From JAVJUS01 sp040220455 (GTDB taxonomy: Bacteria; Pseudomonadota; Alphaproteobacteria; DSM-16000; Inquilinaceae): a stretch of 55,709 nt of DNA. Within the stretch, counting starts at the first letter, position 1. Each line of letters starts with the position of its first letter. Positions 25,264 through 34,800 of this stretch are shown piece after piece. The DNA is taken from positions 1-55,709 of the forward strand of contig JAVJUS010000050.1 of assembly GCA_040220455.1 (NCBI GenBank), read 5' to 3'. The translations under genes were made by a program, and so were the position numbers. The notes below the pieces were generated by a model, which made no database searches, was not told the DNA's origin, and saw only the letters and a program-made list of their open reading frames with translations.

Positions 25264-27753
25264 ATGCTCTCACCCCCGCCCGGGCCGACCGAGTCGGGTG
25301 ATCGGCGACGGCTGCGCCTGACGGTGACGGGCACGGTGCAGGGGGTCGGCTTCCGGCCGTTCGTTTATCGCGAGGCGACGGCGCTGGGCCTTGCCGGCCG
25401 GGTCAGGAACGCGCCCGCCGGCGTGACCATCGAGGCCGAAGGCCCGGCCGCCCCGCTCGACGCCCTGGTCGATCGGCTGCGCACCGCGGCCCCGCCGGCC
25501 GCGCGGGTCGAGTCCGTGCGGGTCGAGGAGGACGGCGCGCCGACGGGGCTTGCCGGCTTCGCGGTGGAGGTGAGCACGCTCGACGGCCCGGGCGCCGCCG
25601 CCGTGCCGGCCGATCTCGCCACCTGCCCGGAGTGTCTGGCGGAGATCCGTGATCCTTCGGCGCGCCGGCACCGATACCCCTTCACCGCCTGCACGAATTG
25701 CGGGCCGCGCTATTCGGTCGTCGAGGCGATGCCCTACGACCGGGCGCGCACGACGATGCGCGGCTTCCCGCTCTGCGCCGACTGCGCGCGGGAATACGCG
25801 GACCCGTCCGACCGGCGATTTCATGCCGAGGCGACGGCCTGTCCCGCCTGCGGCCCGCGCCTCGCCCTGACGGACATGGCCGGCGGTCTGCTGGCGCGGG
25901 ACGACGCGGCGCTGGCCGGCGCGGTCGCCGCCTTGAGCGACGGCCGGGTCGTCGCAGTGAAGGGTGTCGGCGGCTTCCACCTGATGGTCGACGCGGGCGA
26001 CGAGGCGGCGGTGCGGGCCCTGCGCGCCCGCAAGGCCCGGCCGGACAAGCCCTTCGCGGTCATGGTCGGCGCGCTCGACGCGGCGCGGGCGCTGGCCGCG
26101 ATCGACGACACCGCGGCCGCCTGCCTCGCCGGGCCGGCGGCGCCGATCCTGCTGCTCGACCGGCGGGCCGGGGGGGCCGGCATCGCGCCCTCGGTGGCGC
26201 CCGGGCTGCCCTGGCTCGGCGTCTTCCTGGCCTGCACGCCGCTGCATCACCTGCTGCTGGACGATTTCGGCGGCCCGGTGGTGGCGACCAGCGGCAACCG
26301 CGCGGACGAGCCGATCGCGACCGACGGCGAGGCGGCGCGGGCGCGGCTCGCCGGCATCGCCGACCTGGTGCTCGACCATGACCGGCCGATCGCCCGGCCG
26401 CTCGACGACTCCGTGATGCGCCTCGTCGCCGGCCGGCCGATGGCGCTGCGCCGGGGCCGGGGGCTGGCTCCGGCGACGATCGCCATTGCCGGCCTGCCGG
26501 GCGGCATCCTGGCGATGGGCGGCCATCAAAAGGCGGCCCTGGCGCTCACCCGGCCCGGGCGGGTCGAGCCCGGGCGGCACCTGGGCGACCTCGACACGCC
26601 CGAGGCGCGCGACGGCCACGCCGCCGCCATCGCCGACCTGTCCTCCCTGCCGCCGGAGCCGCCGACGGCGATCGCGGTCGACGCCCATCCGGACTACCAC
26701 GCCACCCGGGCCGGCGAGGCGGCGGCGGCGCACACGCCCCGGCGCGAACCGGTCCGCGTGCCCCACCACCTGGCCCATGTCCTGGCCTGCCTGGCCGACA
26801 ACGGAGTGGTCGAGCCCTCGGCGACCCTGCGTAGGTCGCCCACGGCCGAGGGCCGTGCGCGACGGCACCTTCCGAGCCGTTGCGCAGCGCCTGACGGCGC
26901 TGGGCAACCTACCGACCTCGATGATGATGCAATCCTCGGCCTGACCTGGGACGGCAGCGGCTACGGGACCGACGGCACGGTCTGGGGCGGGGAGGCGCTG
27001 GTCGTCGACGCCGCGGGCTGGCGCCGGGTGGCGCGGCTGGCGCCGTTCCCGCTGCCGGGCGGGGAGGCGGCGGTGCGCGATCCGCGCCGCTCGGCGATCG
27101 GGCTGCTGCACGCGGCCTTCGGCGAGGCCTGGACGGACCGAACGGATCTGGCGCCGGTCGCCGCCTTCACCCCGGCCGAGCGCCGGGTCCTGGCTGCGGC
27201 CCTGGCGCGGGGGCTCAACGCGCCGGTGACATCGAGCGTGGGCCGGCTGTTCGACGCGGTGGCAGCGCTCGCCGGCCTGGCCGTCGGCCCGGTCAGCTAC
27301 GAGGGCCAGGCCGCCGCCGCGCTGGAGGCCGCGGCGACGGGGGAGGAAGCGCCGGCCTATCCGACCGCGCTGACCGATGACGGCGAGCTGATCGAGTTCG
27401 ACTGGCGGCCGATGCTCGACGCCATCCTCGCCGATCGGCACGGGGGCGCGGACGCCGGCCGGATCGCCGCGGCGTTCCATGCCGGCTTGGCGGCCACCGC
27501 CGCCGCGCTGGCCCGGCGCCTTGGCGCGCGCCGGGTGGCCTTGACCGGCGGCTGCTTTCAGAATCGACTGCTTGCCGAAAGCTGCATCGCGGCCCTGCGC
27601 GCGTCGGGGGTCGAGGCGCTGTGGCATCGCGACCTGCCGCCCAATGACGGCGGGCTGGCGGTCGGCCAGGCGCTCTGGGCCGCCCGCGTGCTCGAAACCG
27701 AGCGCGAAGAAGAGGGGGAGACGCCATGTGCCTCGCCGTTCCGGGCCGGCTGA
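25264..27753 (+). CDS. hypF: Carbamoyltransferase HypF, with in-frame repeat insertion
   Basis: An 829-residue HypF (usual about 750-790). Domains in order: acylphosphatase (GTVQGVGFRPFVYREA, about 20-105), two zinc fingers with four CxxC pairs (about 120-195), YrdC-like domain (about 215-400) and Kae1-like carbamoyltransferase (VPHHLAHVLACLADNG, then GLTWDGSGYGTDGT, to VALTGGCFQNRLL). It makes the CN ligands of the NiFe site from carbamoyl phosphate with HypE. Between the HHLAH motif and the ATP-site motif sit about 33 extra residues encoded by a palindromic repeat (26831-26912). I start at ATG 25264, after the hypA stop; an in-frame ATG at 25246 overlaps hypA. Confidence 0.93.
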   Translation: MLSPPPGPTESGDRRRLRLTVTGTVQGVGFRPFVYREATALGLAGRVRNAPAGVTIEAEGPAAPLDALVDRLRTAAPPAARVESVRVEEDGAPTGLAGFAVEVSTLDGPGAAAVPADLATCPECLAEIRDPSARRHRYPFTACTNCGPRYSVVEAMPYDRARTTMRGFPLCADCAREYADPSDRRFHAEATACPACGPRLALTDMAGGLLARDDAALAGAVAALSDGRVVAVKGVGGFHLMVDAGDEAAVRALRARKARPDKPFAVMVGALDAARALAAIDDTAAACLAGPAAPILLLDRRAGGAGIAPSVAPGLPWLGVFLACTPLHHLLLDDFGGPVVATSGNRADEPIATDGEAARARLAGIADLVLDHDRPIARPLDDSVMRLVAGRPMALRRGRGLAPATIAIAGLPGGILAMGGHQKAALALTRPGRVEPGRHLGDLDTPEARDGHAAAIADLSSLPPEPPTAIAVDAHPDYHATRAGEAAAAHTPRREPVRVPHHLAHVLACLADNGVVEPSATLRRSPTAEGRARRHLPSRCAAPDGAGQPTDLDDDAILGLTWDGSGYGTDGTVWGGEALVVDAAGWRRVARLAPFPLPGGEAAVRDPRRSAIGLLHAAFGEAWTDRTDLAPVAAFTPAERRVLAAALARGLNAPVTSSVGRLFDAVAALAGLAVGPVSYEGQAAAALEAAATGEEAPAYPTALTDDGELIEFDWRPMLDAILADRHGGADAGRIAAAFHAGLAATAAALARRLGARRVALTGGCFQNRLLAESCIAALRASGVEALWHRDLPPNDGGLAVGQALWAARVLETEREEEGETPCASPFRAG
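26831..26912 (+). repeat. Palindromic repeat, family 1 copy A, inside hypF
   Basis: An 82-base element bounded by GTAGGTCGCCCA and TGGGCAACCTAC (11 of 12 bases inverted). The left half has a CGGCC-GAG-GGCCG hairpin, the right half a GGCGCT-type hairpin. The left 36 bases match copy B (42721-42800, inverted) and copy C (54491-54574). The reading frame of hypF stays open through it, adding an Arg-rich segment. Confidence 0.85.
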
Positions 27754-27980
27754 TCTCGATCGCCGGCGACGGCTTCGAGCGCACCGGCCGCGCCGATTTC
27801 GGCGGTATCGTCAAGGAGGTCAGCCTCGCCTGCGTGCCGGAGGCCGGGCTCGGCGACCACGTGCTCGTCCATGTCGGCATCGCGCTGCAGGTGATCGACG
27901 AGGCCGAGGCGCGACGCGTCTTCGAGGCGCTGGACGCCCTGGAGGTCGAGACGGCGGCGGACGGAGAGAACGCGCCGTGA
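27726..27980 (+). CDS. hypC: Hydrogenase assembly chaperone HypC
   Basis: An 84-residue HypC/HupF protein with the invariant start MCLAVPGRLISI, whose Cys2 carries the Fe(CN)2CO unit between HypD and the large subunit. The middle (RADFGGIVKEVSLACVPEAG, GDHVLVHVGIALQVIDEAEA) is the usual small beta-barrel. It begins inside the end of hypF and its stop overlaps the hypD start (GTGA). Confidence 0.95.
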   Translation: MCLAVPGRLISIAGDGFERTGRADFGGIVKEVSLACVPEAGLGDHVLVHVGIALQVIDEAEARRVFEALDALEVETAADGENAP

Positions 27981-29152
27981 CGGGCCTCGATCTCCGCCGC
28001 GCCTTTCGCGACCCGGACGCCGCGCGCCGCCTCGCCGACCGGATCGCGGCGAGCGTCACGCGGCCCTGGTCGATCATGGAGGTCTGCGGCGGCCAGACTC
28101 ACGCGATCCTGCGCCACGGCATCGACCAGCTCCTGCCGCCGGAGGTCACGCTGCTGCACGGCCCCGGCTGCCCGGTCTGCGTCACGCCGGAGGAGGCGAT
28201 GGTCAAGGCGGTGGCGATCGCGCGCACGCCCGGCGCCGTCCTGGCCACCTTCGCCGACATGCTGCGCGTGCCCGCCGGCGGGACGGACCTCGCCCAGGCG
28301 CGCGCGGCCGGCGCCGAGGTGCGCGCCGTCGCCTCGCCGCTCGACGCCGTCGATCTCGCCGAGGCCATGCCGGATCGCCAGGTCGTCTTCTTCGCCGTCG
28401 GCTTCGAGACCACGGCCCCGGCGGTGGCGCTGGCGGCGCATCGGGCGAAAGCGCGAGGCCTCGCGAACTTCTCGCTGCTGGTCTGCCACGTCATGGTGCC
28501 GCCGGCGCTGGAGGCGCTGCTCGCCTCGCCGGATTGCCGGATCGACGGGTTCCTGGCGGCCGGGCATGTCTGCACGGTCATGGGCACGGCGGAGTACGCG
28601 CCGATTTCCGAGCGCCATCATGTGCCGATCGTCGTCACGGGATTCGAGCCGATCGACATCCTCCAGGGCGTGGCGATGTGCGTCGACCAGCTCGAGGCGG
28701 GCCGCGCCGAGGTCGAGAACCAGTACGCCCGCGCGGTGCGCGCCGACGGCAACCCGGCCGCGCGTGCCCTGATGGCGGAGGTCTTCGAGGTCGTGCCCCG
28801 GCGCTGGCGCGGGCTGGGCACGATTCCGGCCAGCGGGCTGGGGCTGTCGGCGGCCTATCGCGGGCTCGACGCCGAGGCCCGGTTCGGCGCCGTCGTCGAC
28901 GGTCCCGAAGCCGACAGCCCGTGCATCGCAGGGGCCGTGCTGCGCGGCGAGGCGAAGCCGACCGACTGCCCCGCCTTCGGCCGCGCCTGCACGCCGGAGC
29001 GGCCGATGGGCGTGACCATGGTCTCCGCCGAGGGGGCCTGCGCCGCCTATCACCGCTACGGCCGCGCCCAACCGCAGGCGGCCACCGCACGGGAAACCCT
29101 CTCCCGAGGGGAGAGGGGGGGGACCCGCGACCGCAAGGTCGTGGGAGGGTGA
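27977..29152 (+). CDS. hypD: Hydrogenase formation protein HypD
   Basis: A 391-residue HypD with MEVCGGQTHAILRHG near residue 34, the LLHGPGCPVCVTPEEA motif near 60, GHVCTVMG near 195 and the 4Fe-4S region DCPAFGRACTPERPMGVTMV near 335, followed by EGACAAYHRYGR. HypD assembles the Fe(CN)2CO centre with HypC and HypE. The start is GTG 27977, overlapping hypC. The last about 19 residues (from ETLSRGERGG) and the stop are encoded by the palindromic repeat that follows, so the C-terminus was rewritten by that element. Confidence 0.94.
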   Translation: MTGLDLRRAFRDPDAARRLADRIAASVTRPWSIMEVCGGQTHAILRHGIDQLLPPEVTLLHGPGCPVCVTPEEAMVKAVAIARTPGAVLATFADMLRVPAGGTDLAQARAAGAEVRAVASPLDAVDLAEAMPDRQVVFFAVGFETTAPAVALAAHRAKARGLANFSLLVCHVMVPPALEALLASPDCRIDGFLAAGHVCTVMGTAEYAPISERHHVPIVVTGFEPIDILQGVAMCVDQLEAGRAEVENQYARAVRADGNPAARALMAEVFEVVPRRWRGLGTIPASGLGLSAAYRGLDAEARFGAVVDGPEADSPCIAGAVLRGEAKPTDCPAFGRACTPERPMGVTMVSAEGACAAYHRYGRAQPQAATARETLSRGERGGTRDRKVVGG

Positions 29153-29231
29153 GGGGTTGCAGGCGGCGGAACGCCGCTCGTCCGCCCGCAACCCCTCGCC
29201 CTGTCCCTCTCCCTCGGGGAGAGGGGACGCG
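29097..29231. repeat. Palindromic repeat, family 2, between hypD and hypE
   Basis: The stretch contains CCCTCTCCCGAGGGGAGAGGG at its left end and, inverted, CCCTCTCCCTCGGGGAGAGGG at its right end. GAGGGGTTGC (29151-29160) pairs with GCAACCCCTC (29188-29197) around a GGCGGCG-GAA-CGCCGC core. It forms a long nested hairpin and supplies the hypD stop at 29150-29152. A related half copy is at 46138-46167. Confidence 0.8.
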
Positions 29232-29298
29232 GAAGTCGCCGTCGGCGACCTCGATACCGGGGGCCGGCCGTCCTTGCCGAGGTCGAAGGCGGGGGTCG

Positions 29299-30360
29299 AT
29301 GGCGGGGATTGAGGCCGGCCCGTCCTGCCCGGCGCCGGCGCCGGCCGGCGGTCGGGTGACGCTGGCCCATGGCGGCGGCGGCCGGGCCATGGCGTCGTTG
29401 ATCGAGAGCGTCTTCCTCGGCGCCTTCGGCGGGCCGCTGCTGTCCGCCCGGCACGACGGGGCGGTGGTCCATCTCGACGGCCGGACCGCCGTGACGACCG
29501 ACGGCTCGGTCGTCCGCCCGCTGTTCTTCCCGGGCGGCGATATCGGCACGCTGGCGGTCAACGGCACGGTCAACGACCTTGCCATGTGCGGGGCGCGCCC
29601 GCTCTACCTGACGATCGGCTTCGTCCTGGAGGAAGGGCTGCCGCTCGACGACCTGGCCCGGGTCGTCGCCTCTGTCGCCCGGGCCGCCCGGGCCGCCGGG
29701 GTGGAGATCGCGGCCGGCGACACCAAGGTGGTCGAGCGCGGCCGTGCCGACGGGGTCTACCTGACCACCACCGGCATCGGTCGCGTCGAGGCGCCGGAAG
29801 CGATCGGCCCGGCGGCCGTCGAGCCCGGCGACGCCATCCTCCTGAGCGGCGATCTCGGCCGCCACGGCATCGCGGTGATGGATGCCCGGGACTCCCTGGG
29901 GCTGGAGGGCCTGCCAGAAAGCGACTGCGCCCCGGTCGCCGGCCCGGTGCTGGCGCTGCTGGAATCCGGCGTGACGGTCCATTGCCTGCGCGACCCGACA
30001 CGCGGCGGCCTGGCGAGCGCGCTTGTCGAGATCGCCGAGGCCGCGGGCGCGATCCTGTCGCTGGAGGAGGCGGCGATCCCGGTCGCCGAGCCCGTCGCCG
30101 CGGCCTGCGAACTGCTCGGCCTCGATCCGCTGCACGTGGCCTGCGAGGGCCGGTTCGTGGCCTTCGTGCCGGAGGCGGAGGCAGAGGCGGCGCTGCGCGT
30201 CCTGCGCCGCGATCCGCTGTGCGGGGAGGCCGTCGTCATCGGCCGGGTCGCCGAGCGCCGCGGCGCCGGCGCCGCCGGACGGGTCGAGATGACCGGCACC
30301 CTGGGCGGGCGCCGGGTGATCGATCGGCTGTCCGGGGAGTTGCTGCCGCGCATCTGCTGA
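29299..30360 (+). CDS. hypE: Carbamoyl dehydratase HypE
   Basis: A 353-residue AIR-synthase-fold protein. It opens with VTLAHGGGGRAMASLIESVF, has TDGSVVRPLFFPGGDIGTLA, the ATP-binding GDTKVVERGRADGVYLTT and LRDPTRGGLASALVEIAEAA, and ends PRIC, whose last Cys is carbamoylated by HypF and dehydrated to a thiocyanate. I start at ATG 29299, clear of the repeat. It closes the hydrogenase operon; the next 250 bases (30361-30612) hold no recognisable gene or terminator. Confidence 0.95.
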   Translation: MAGIEAGPSCPAPAPAGGRVTLAHGGGGRAMASLIESVFLGAFGGPLLSARHDGAVVHLDGRTAVTTDGSVVRPLFFPGGDIGTLAVNGTVNDLAMCGARPLYLTIGFVLEEGLPLDDLARVVASVARAARAAGVEIAAGDTKVVERGRADGVYLTTTGIGRVEAPEAIGPAAVEPGDAILLSGDLGRHGIAVMDARDSLGLEGLPESDCAPVAGPVLALLESGVTVHCLRDPTRGGLASALVEIAEAAGAILSLEEAAIPVAEPVAAACELLGLDPLHVACEGRFVAFVPEAEAEAALRVLRRDPLCGEAVVIGRVAERRGAGAAGRVEMTGTLGGRRVIDRLSGELLPRIC

Positions 30361-30612
30361 CGGGTCGCGTCGACTGCATGGCCGCTATGCCCTTGCCGCG
30401 GGCTCGTTTCTTCTTTTCGCGGTCTCGGGAGTGTGGTCGGCTCCCTATCCTCGCAGTAAACACGAACGCCGTGATTTGCCGATCGCCGCTTTCGGTCTAA
30501 GTGGCACTCCGTCGGCCGGCGTCGCCCATGCCGGAACGAAAGACAGCGGCGGGCGTGGCACATCGCTCGCGCCTACGCGATCGCGGCCGCGGCCTGTCCG
30601 GGAGATCCCCCC

Positions 30613-31809
30613 ATGCTCCGTATCCTCCGCCCCATCCGCGCGCTCGCGCTCGCGCTCGTGCTGACGGCCGGCGCCGGCGCCGCGCTCGCCCAGGGCCAGC
30701 AGGGCGAGCGGCCGCCCCAGCCGGTCACGGTGGTCACCGTCCAGCCGGAAACGGTGACCCTGAGCTCGACCTTGCCCGGGCGTGTCGCGGCCTCGGAGCA
30801 GGCGGAGGTCCGCCCGCAGGTCGACGGCATCATTACCGACCGACTGTTCGAGGAGGGCGGCGAGGTCGCCGCCGGCGATCCGCTCTACACCATCGACGCC
30901 GCGTCCTACGAGGCGGCGGTCGCCCGGGCCGAGGCGGAGGTTGCCCAGGCGCGGGCCGAGTTCGGCGCCGCCGAGAAGGAGGCCGAGCGCGCCCGTGCCC
31001 TGGTCGCCCGCAACGTGGCGAGCGAGCAGAACCTGGATCAGGCGGCCTCGGCGCGCGACGCCGCGGCGGCGGCGGTCCAGGTCGCCGAGGCCCGGCTCCG
31101 CTCGGCGCGGATCGAGCTCGACCGCACGACCATCCGGGCGCGGGTGTCCGGCGAGATCGGGCTGTCGCGTACCAGCCGGGGCGCGCTCGTCTCCGCGAGC
31201 CAGACCGAGCCGCTGGCGGTGATCCGCAAGATCGACCCGGTCCATGTCGACGTCACGCAATCGGCGGCGGAATTGGTGCGCTGGCGCCGGGGTCAGGCCC
31301 AGGACGACCTGGGCGCGGCGAGCCGCGAGGTCGCGCTGACGCTCGCCGACGGCTCCACCTTTGCCCAGACCGGAACCCTGACCGCCGCCGAGCCCCATGT
31401 CGACGAGCAGACCGGCGTCGTCGTCCTGCGGCTCGAGTTCGCCAATCCGGAAGAGCTGCTGCTGCCCGGCATGTACGTCCAGGTGGAGATGCCCACCGGC
31501 ACGGCGGAAGGCGTCTTCCTCACCCCGCAGGAGGGCGTGAGCCGCGACCGTCGGGGCCGGCCGACCGCACTCGTGGTCAATGCCGACAACGTGGTCGAGG
31601 AGCGCAGCCTGACCGTCTTGCGCGACCGCGGTTCCGACTGGATCGTCGGCGAGGGGCTCTCGGCCGGCGACCGGGTGATCGTCGCCGGCCTGCAGAAGGT
31701 CGCTCCGGGCCAGACCGTGGCGCCGGAGGAGCGCGCGGCGGGGCCCGAGGAGACCGCCGACGCCCGAGCGTCGGGCGCGACGATGACGGCCAGCGCCGCC
31801 GCCGACTGA
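30613..31809 (+). CDS. RND efflux periplasmic adaptor (AcrA/MexA-like)
   Basis: A 398-residue membrane-fusion protein. A signal peptide (about 1-27, ending AGAALAQG) is present but no lipobox Cys. Then come the barrel-sandwich half VTLSSTLPGRVAASEQAEV, a coiled-coil hairpin of about 75 residues rich in Ala/Glu (about 95-165), the second half RTTIRARVSGEIGLSRTS, and the beta-barrel and membrane-proximal domains (PEELLLPGMYVQVEMP). It links the inner-membrane pump downstream to an outer-membrane channel. No TolC-type gene or local regulator is in the window. Confidence 0.93.
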   Translation: MLRILRPIRALALALVLTAGAGAALAQGQQGERPPQPVTVVTVQPETVTLSSTLPGRVAASEQAEVRPQVDGIITDRLFEEGGEVAAGDPLYTIDAASYEAAVARAEAEVAQARAEFGAAEKEAERARALVARNVASEQNLDQAASARDAAAAAVQVAEARLRSARIELDRTTIRARVSGEIGLSRTSRGALVSASQTEPLAVIRKIDPVHVDVTQSAAELVRWRRGQAQDDLGAASREVALTLADGSTFAQTGTLTAAEPHVDEQTGVVVLRLEFANPEELLLPGMYVQVEMPTGTAEGVFLTPQEGVSRDRRGRPTALVVNADNVVEERSLTVLRDRGSDWIVGEGLSAGDRVIVAGLQKVAPGQTVAPEERAAGPEETADARASGATMTASAAAD

Positions 31810-31882
31810 TCCGCCGCCGACTGAACCGACAAGCCGCGCCGTCGCGCGAGCGCCGCCGACCGCCCCCGCGGGGAGAGCCGCT

Positions 31883-34800
31883 TTGGCCCGATTCTTCATC
31901 GACCGCCCGATCTTCGCCTGGGTGATCTCGATCCTGATCATGGGGGTCGGGGTGCTCTCGATCGTCACCCTGCCGATCGCCCAGTACCCGCAGATCGCGC
32001 CGCCCTCGGTCCAGGTGCAGGCGAGCTATCCCGGCGCCTCGGCGGCGACGGTGGCCAACACGGTCACCCAGGTGGTCGAGCAGCAGATGACCGGGCTCGA
32101 CGGGCTGCGCTACTTCTCCTCGAGCTCGACATCGGCCGGCCAGGCGACGATCACCCTGACCTTCGAGACCGGCACCGACCCGGACATCGCCCAGGTCCAG
32201 GTCCAGAACAAGCTCTCCCAGGCGACGACCCTGCTGCCCGAGCCGGTGCAGCGCCAGGGCGTTACGGTGCGCAAGTCCTCGACCGGCTTCCTGATGGTGG
32301 CGGCGCTGATCTCGGAGACCGGCGAGTACGAGGGGGTCGACCTCTCCGACTACCTGGTCAGCAACATCGTCGACGACATCGCGCGGATCGAGGGCGTGGG
32401 CAACGTCCAGGTCTTCGGCGCGCAATACGCCATGCGCATCTGGCTCGACCCGGCGAAGCTCGCCGCCTTCGGCCTGACGCCGTCCGACGTCGTCGCGGCG
32501 GTGTCGGAGGAGAACGCCCAGATCTCGGCCGGGTCGTTCGGCGCGCGCCCGGCGGTCGACGGCCAGCAGCTCAACGCGACCATCACCGCCCAGTCGCTGC
32601 TGCGCACGCCGGAGGATTTCCGGCAGATCGTGCTGCGCGCGGAGACCGATGGCGGGCTCGTCCTGCTGGGCGACGTGGCGCGGGTCGAGATCGGGGCGCA
32701 GGACTACGCCACCATCTCCCGCTACAACCGCGACCCGACGGCCGGCATGGCGATCAGCCTCGCGCCCGGCGCCAACGCGCTGGAGACCGGCAACGCGGTC
32801 AAGGCGCGGCTCGACGAGCTCGCGCAGTTCTTTCCGGAGGGGATGGACTACGTCGTGCCCTACGACACGACGCCGTTCGTCGTCATCTCGATCAAGGAGG
32901 TGGTCAAGACCCTGTTCGAGGCGATCGGCCTCGTCTTCCTGGTCATGCTCCTGTTCCTGGGCAACCTGCGCGCGACGTTGATCCCGACGCTGGCGGTCCC
33001 GGTGGTCCTGCTCGGCACCTTCGGGATCATGGCGGCGGCCGGGTTCACCATCAACACGCTGACCATGCTCGCCATGGTGCTGGCGATCGGCCTGCTGGTC
33101 GACGACGCCATCGTCGTCGTGGAAAACGTCGAGCGCATCATGGAGGAGGAGGGGCTGGGCCCCGTCGAGGCCACGCGCAAGTCGATGGGCCAGATCACCG
33201 GCGCGCTGATCGGCATCGGCATGGTGCTCTCGGCCGTGTTCGTGCCCATGGCGTTCTTCGGCGGGTCGACCGGCATCATCTACCAGCAGTTCTCGATCAC
33301 CATCGTCTCGGCCATGGCGCTGTCGGTGATCGTCGCGCTGACCCTGACGCCGGCGCTCTGCGCCACGATCCTGAAGCGCCCGGGCGAGGCCAGGAAGCGC
33401 GGCCCGCTGGCGTGGTTCGACCGCGGCTTCGGCCGGGCCACGGGGCGCTATGCCGGGATCGTCGGCTGGTCGATCCGCCGGCCGCTGCGCATGGGCGTGA
33501 TCTATCTCCTGCTGGTCGCCGCCATGGGCGCGCTGTTCCTGCGCACGCCGACCGGCTTCCTGCCGGAGGAGGACCAGGGCATCCTCTTCACCCTGATCCA
33601 GGCGCCGACCGGCGCGACGGCCGAGCGCACGCTCGACGTGGTCCAGCAGGTCGAGGACTACTTCCTGGAGGCGGAAAGCGACATCGTCGAGTCCGCCTTC
33701 GGCGTCGTCGGCTTCAGCTTCACCGGGCAGGGCCAGAACCTGGGCATCGCCTTCGTGCGCCTGAAGGACTGGTCGGAGCGCACCGAGCCGTCGGAAAGCG
33801 TCCAGGCGCTGGCCGGCCGGGCCTTCGGGGCGTTGAGCGGGATCCGCGACGCCATGGTCTTCCCGGTCGTGCCGCCCTCGGTGATCGAGCTCGGCAACGT
33901 CTCCGGCTTCGACTTCTACCTCCAGGCCCGCGGCGGGCAGAGCCAGGAAGAGCTGCTCCAGGCGCGCAACCGCCTGCTGGGCATGGCGGGGGAGAGCCCG
34001 CTGATCGCCTCGGCGCGGCCCAACGGGCTGGAGGACGCCTCGCAGTTCGATATCGACGTGGACTGGCGCAAGGCGGGCGCCATGGGCGTCTCCGCCTCGG
34101 ATGTGGGCGACCTGCTGTCGGTCGCCTGGGCCGGGCGCTACGTCAACGACTTCATCGACGACGGCCGGATCAAGCGCGTCTACGTCCAGGCGGAGCCCGA
34201 CGCCCGCGCGACGCCGCAGAACCTTGACCTCTGGCGCGTGCGCAACGCCAGCGGCGGGCTCGTGCCGTTCTCGAACTTCGCGGAGGGCGTCTGGACCTAC
34301 GGGCCGCAGGGCGTCTACCGCTACAACGGCGTGCCGGCGATGCAGATCCAGGGCTCCCCGCCGCCGGGCGTGACGACGGGCGAGGCGATGGCCGAGATCG
34401 AGCGCCTCGCCGGCGATCTCGGCCCCGGCTACGACGTGGCCTGGACCGGGCTGTCGCTGGAGGAGCGGGAGTCCGGCAGCCAGGCGCCGCTGCTCTACGC
34501 CCTGTCGCTGGCGGCGGTGTTCCTGTCGCTCGCCGCTCTCTACGAGAGCTGGTCGATCCCCTTCGGCGTCATGCTCGCCATGCCGATCGGCATTCTGGGC
34601 GTCATGACCGGGGCCTGGGTCGGCGGGTTCGAGAACGGCGTCTTCCTGCAGGTCGGCCTGCTCACCGTCATCGGCCTGACGGGCAAGAACGCGATCCTGA
34701 TCGTCGAGTTCGCGCGCGACCGGTACGCGGCGGGCGAGCCCTTGTTCGAGGCCGTTCGCGAGGCCGCGCGCCAGCGCTTCCGCCCGATCGTCATGACCTC

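Noticed and set aside
25264..27753. hypF as a frameshifted pseudogene
   Set aside because: The repeat insert suggested disruption, but the frame runs unbroken from acylphosphatase to Kae1-like domain and all key motifs are present.
30361..30612. Promoter for the RND operon at about 30476-30501
   Set aside because: TTGCCG and TCTAAG are only 14 bases apart, too close for a sigma-70 promoter, and no better pair was found.
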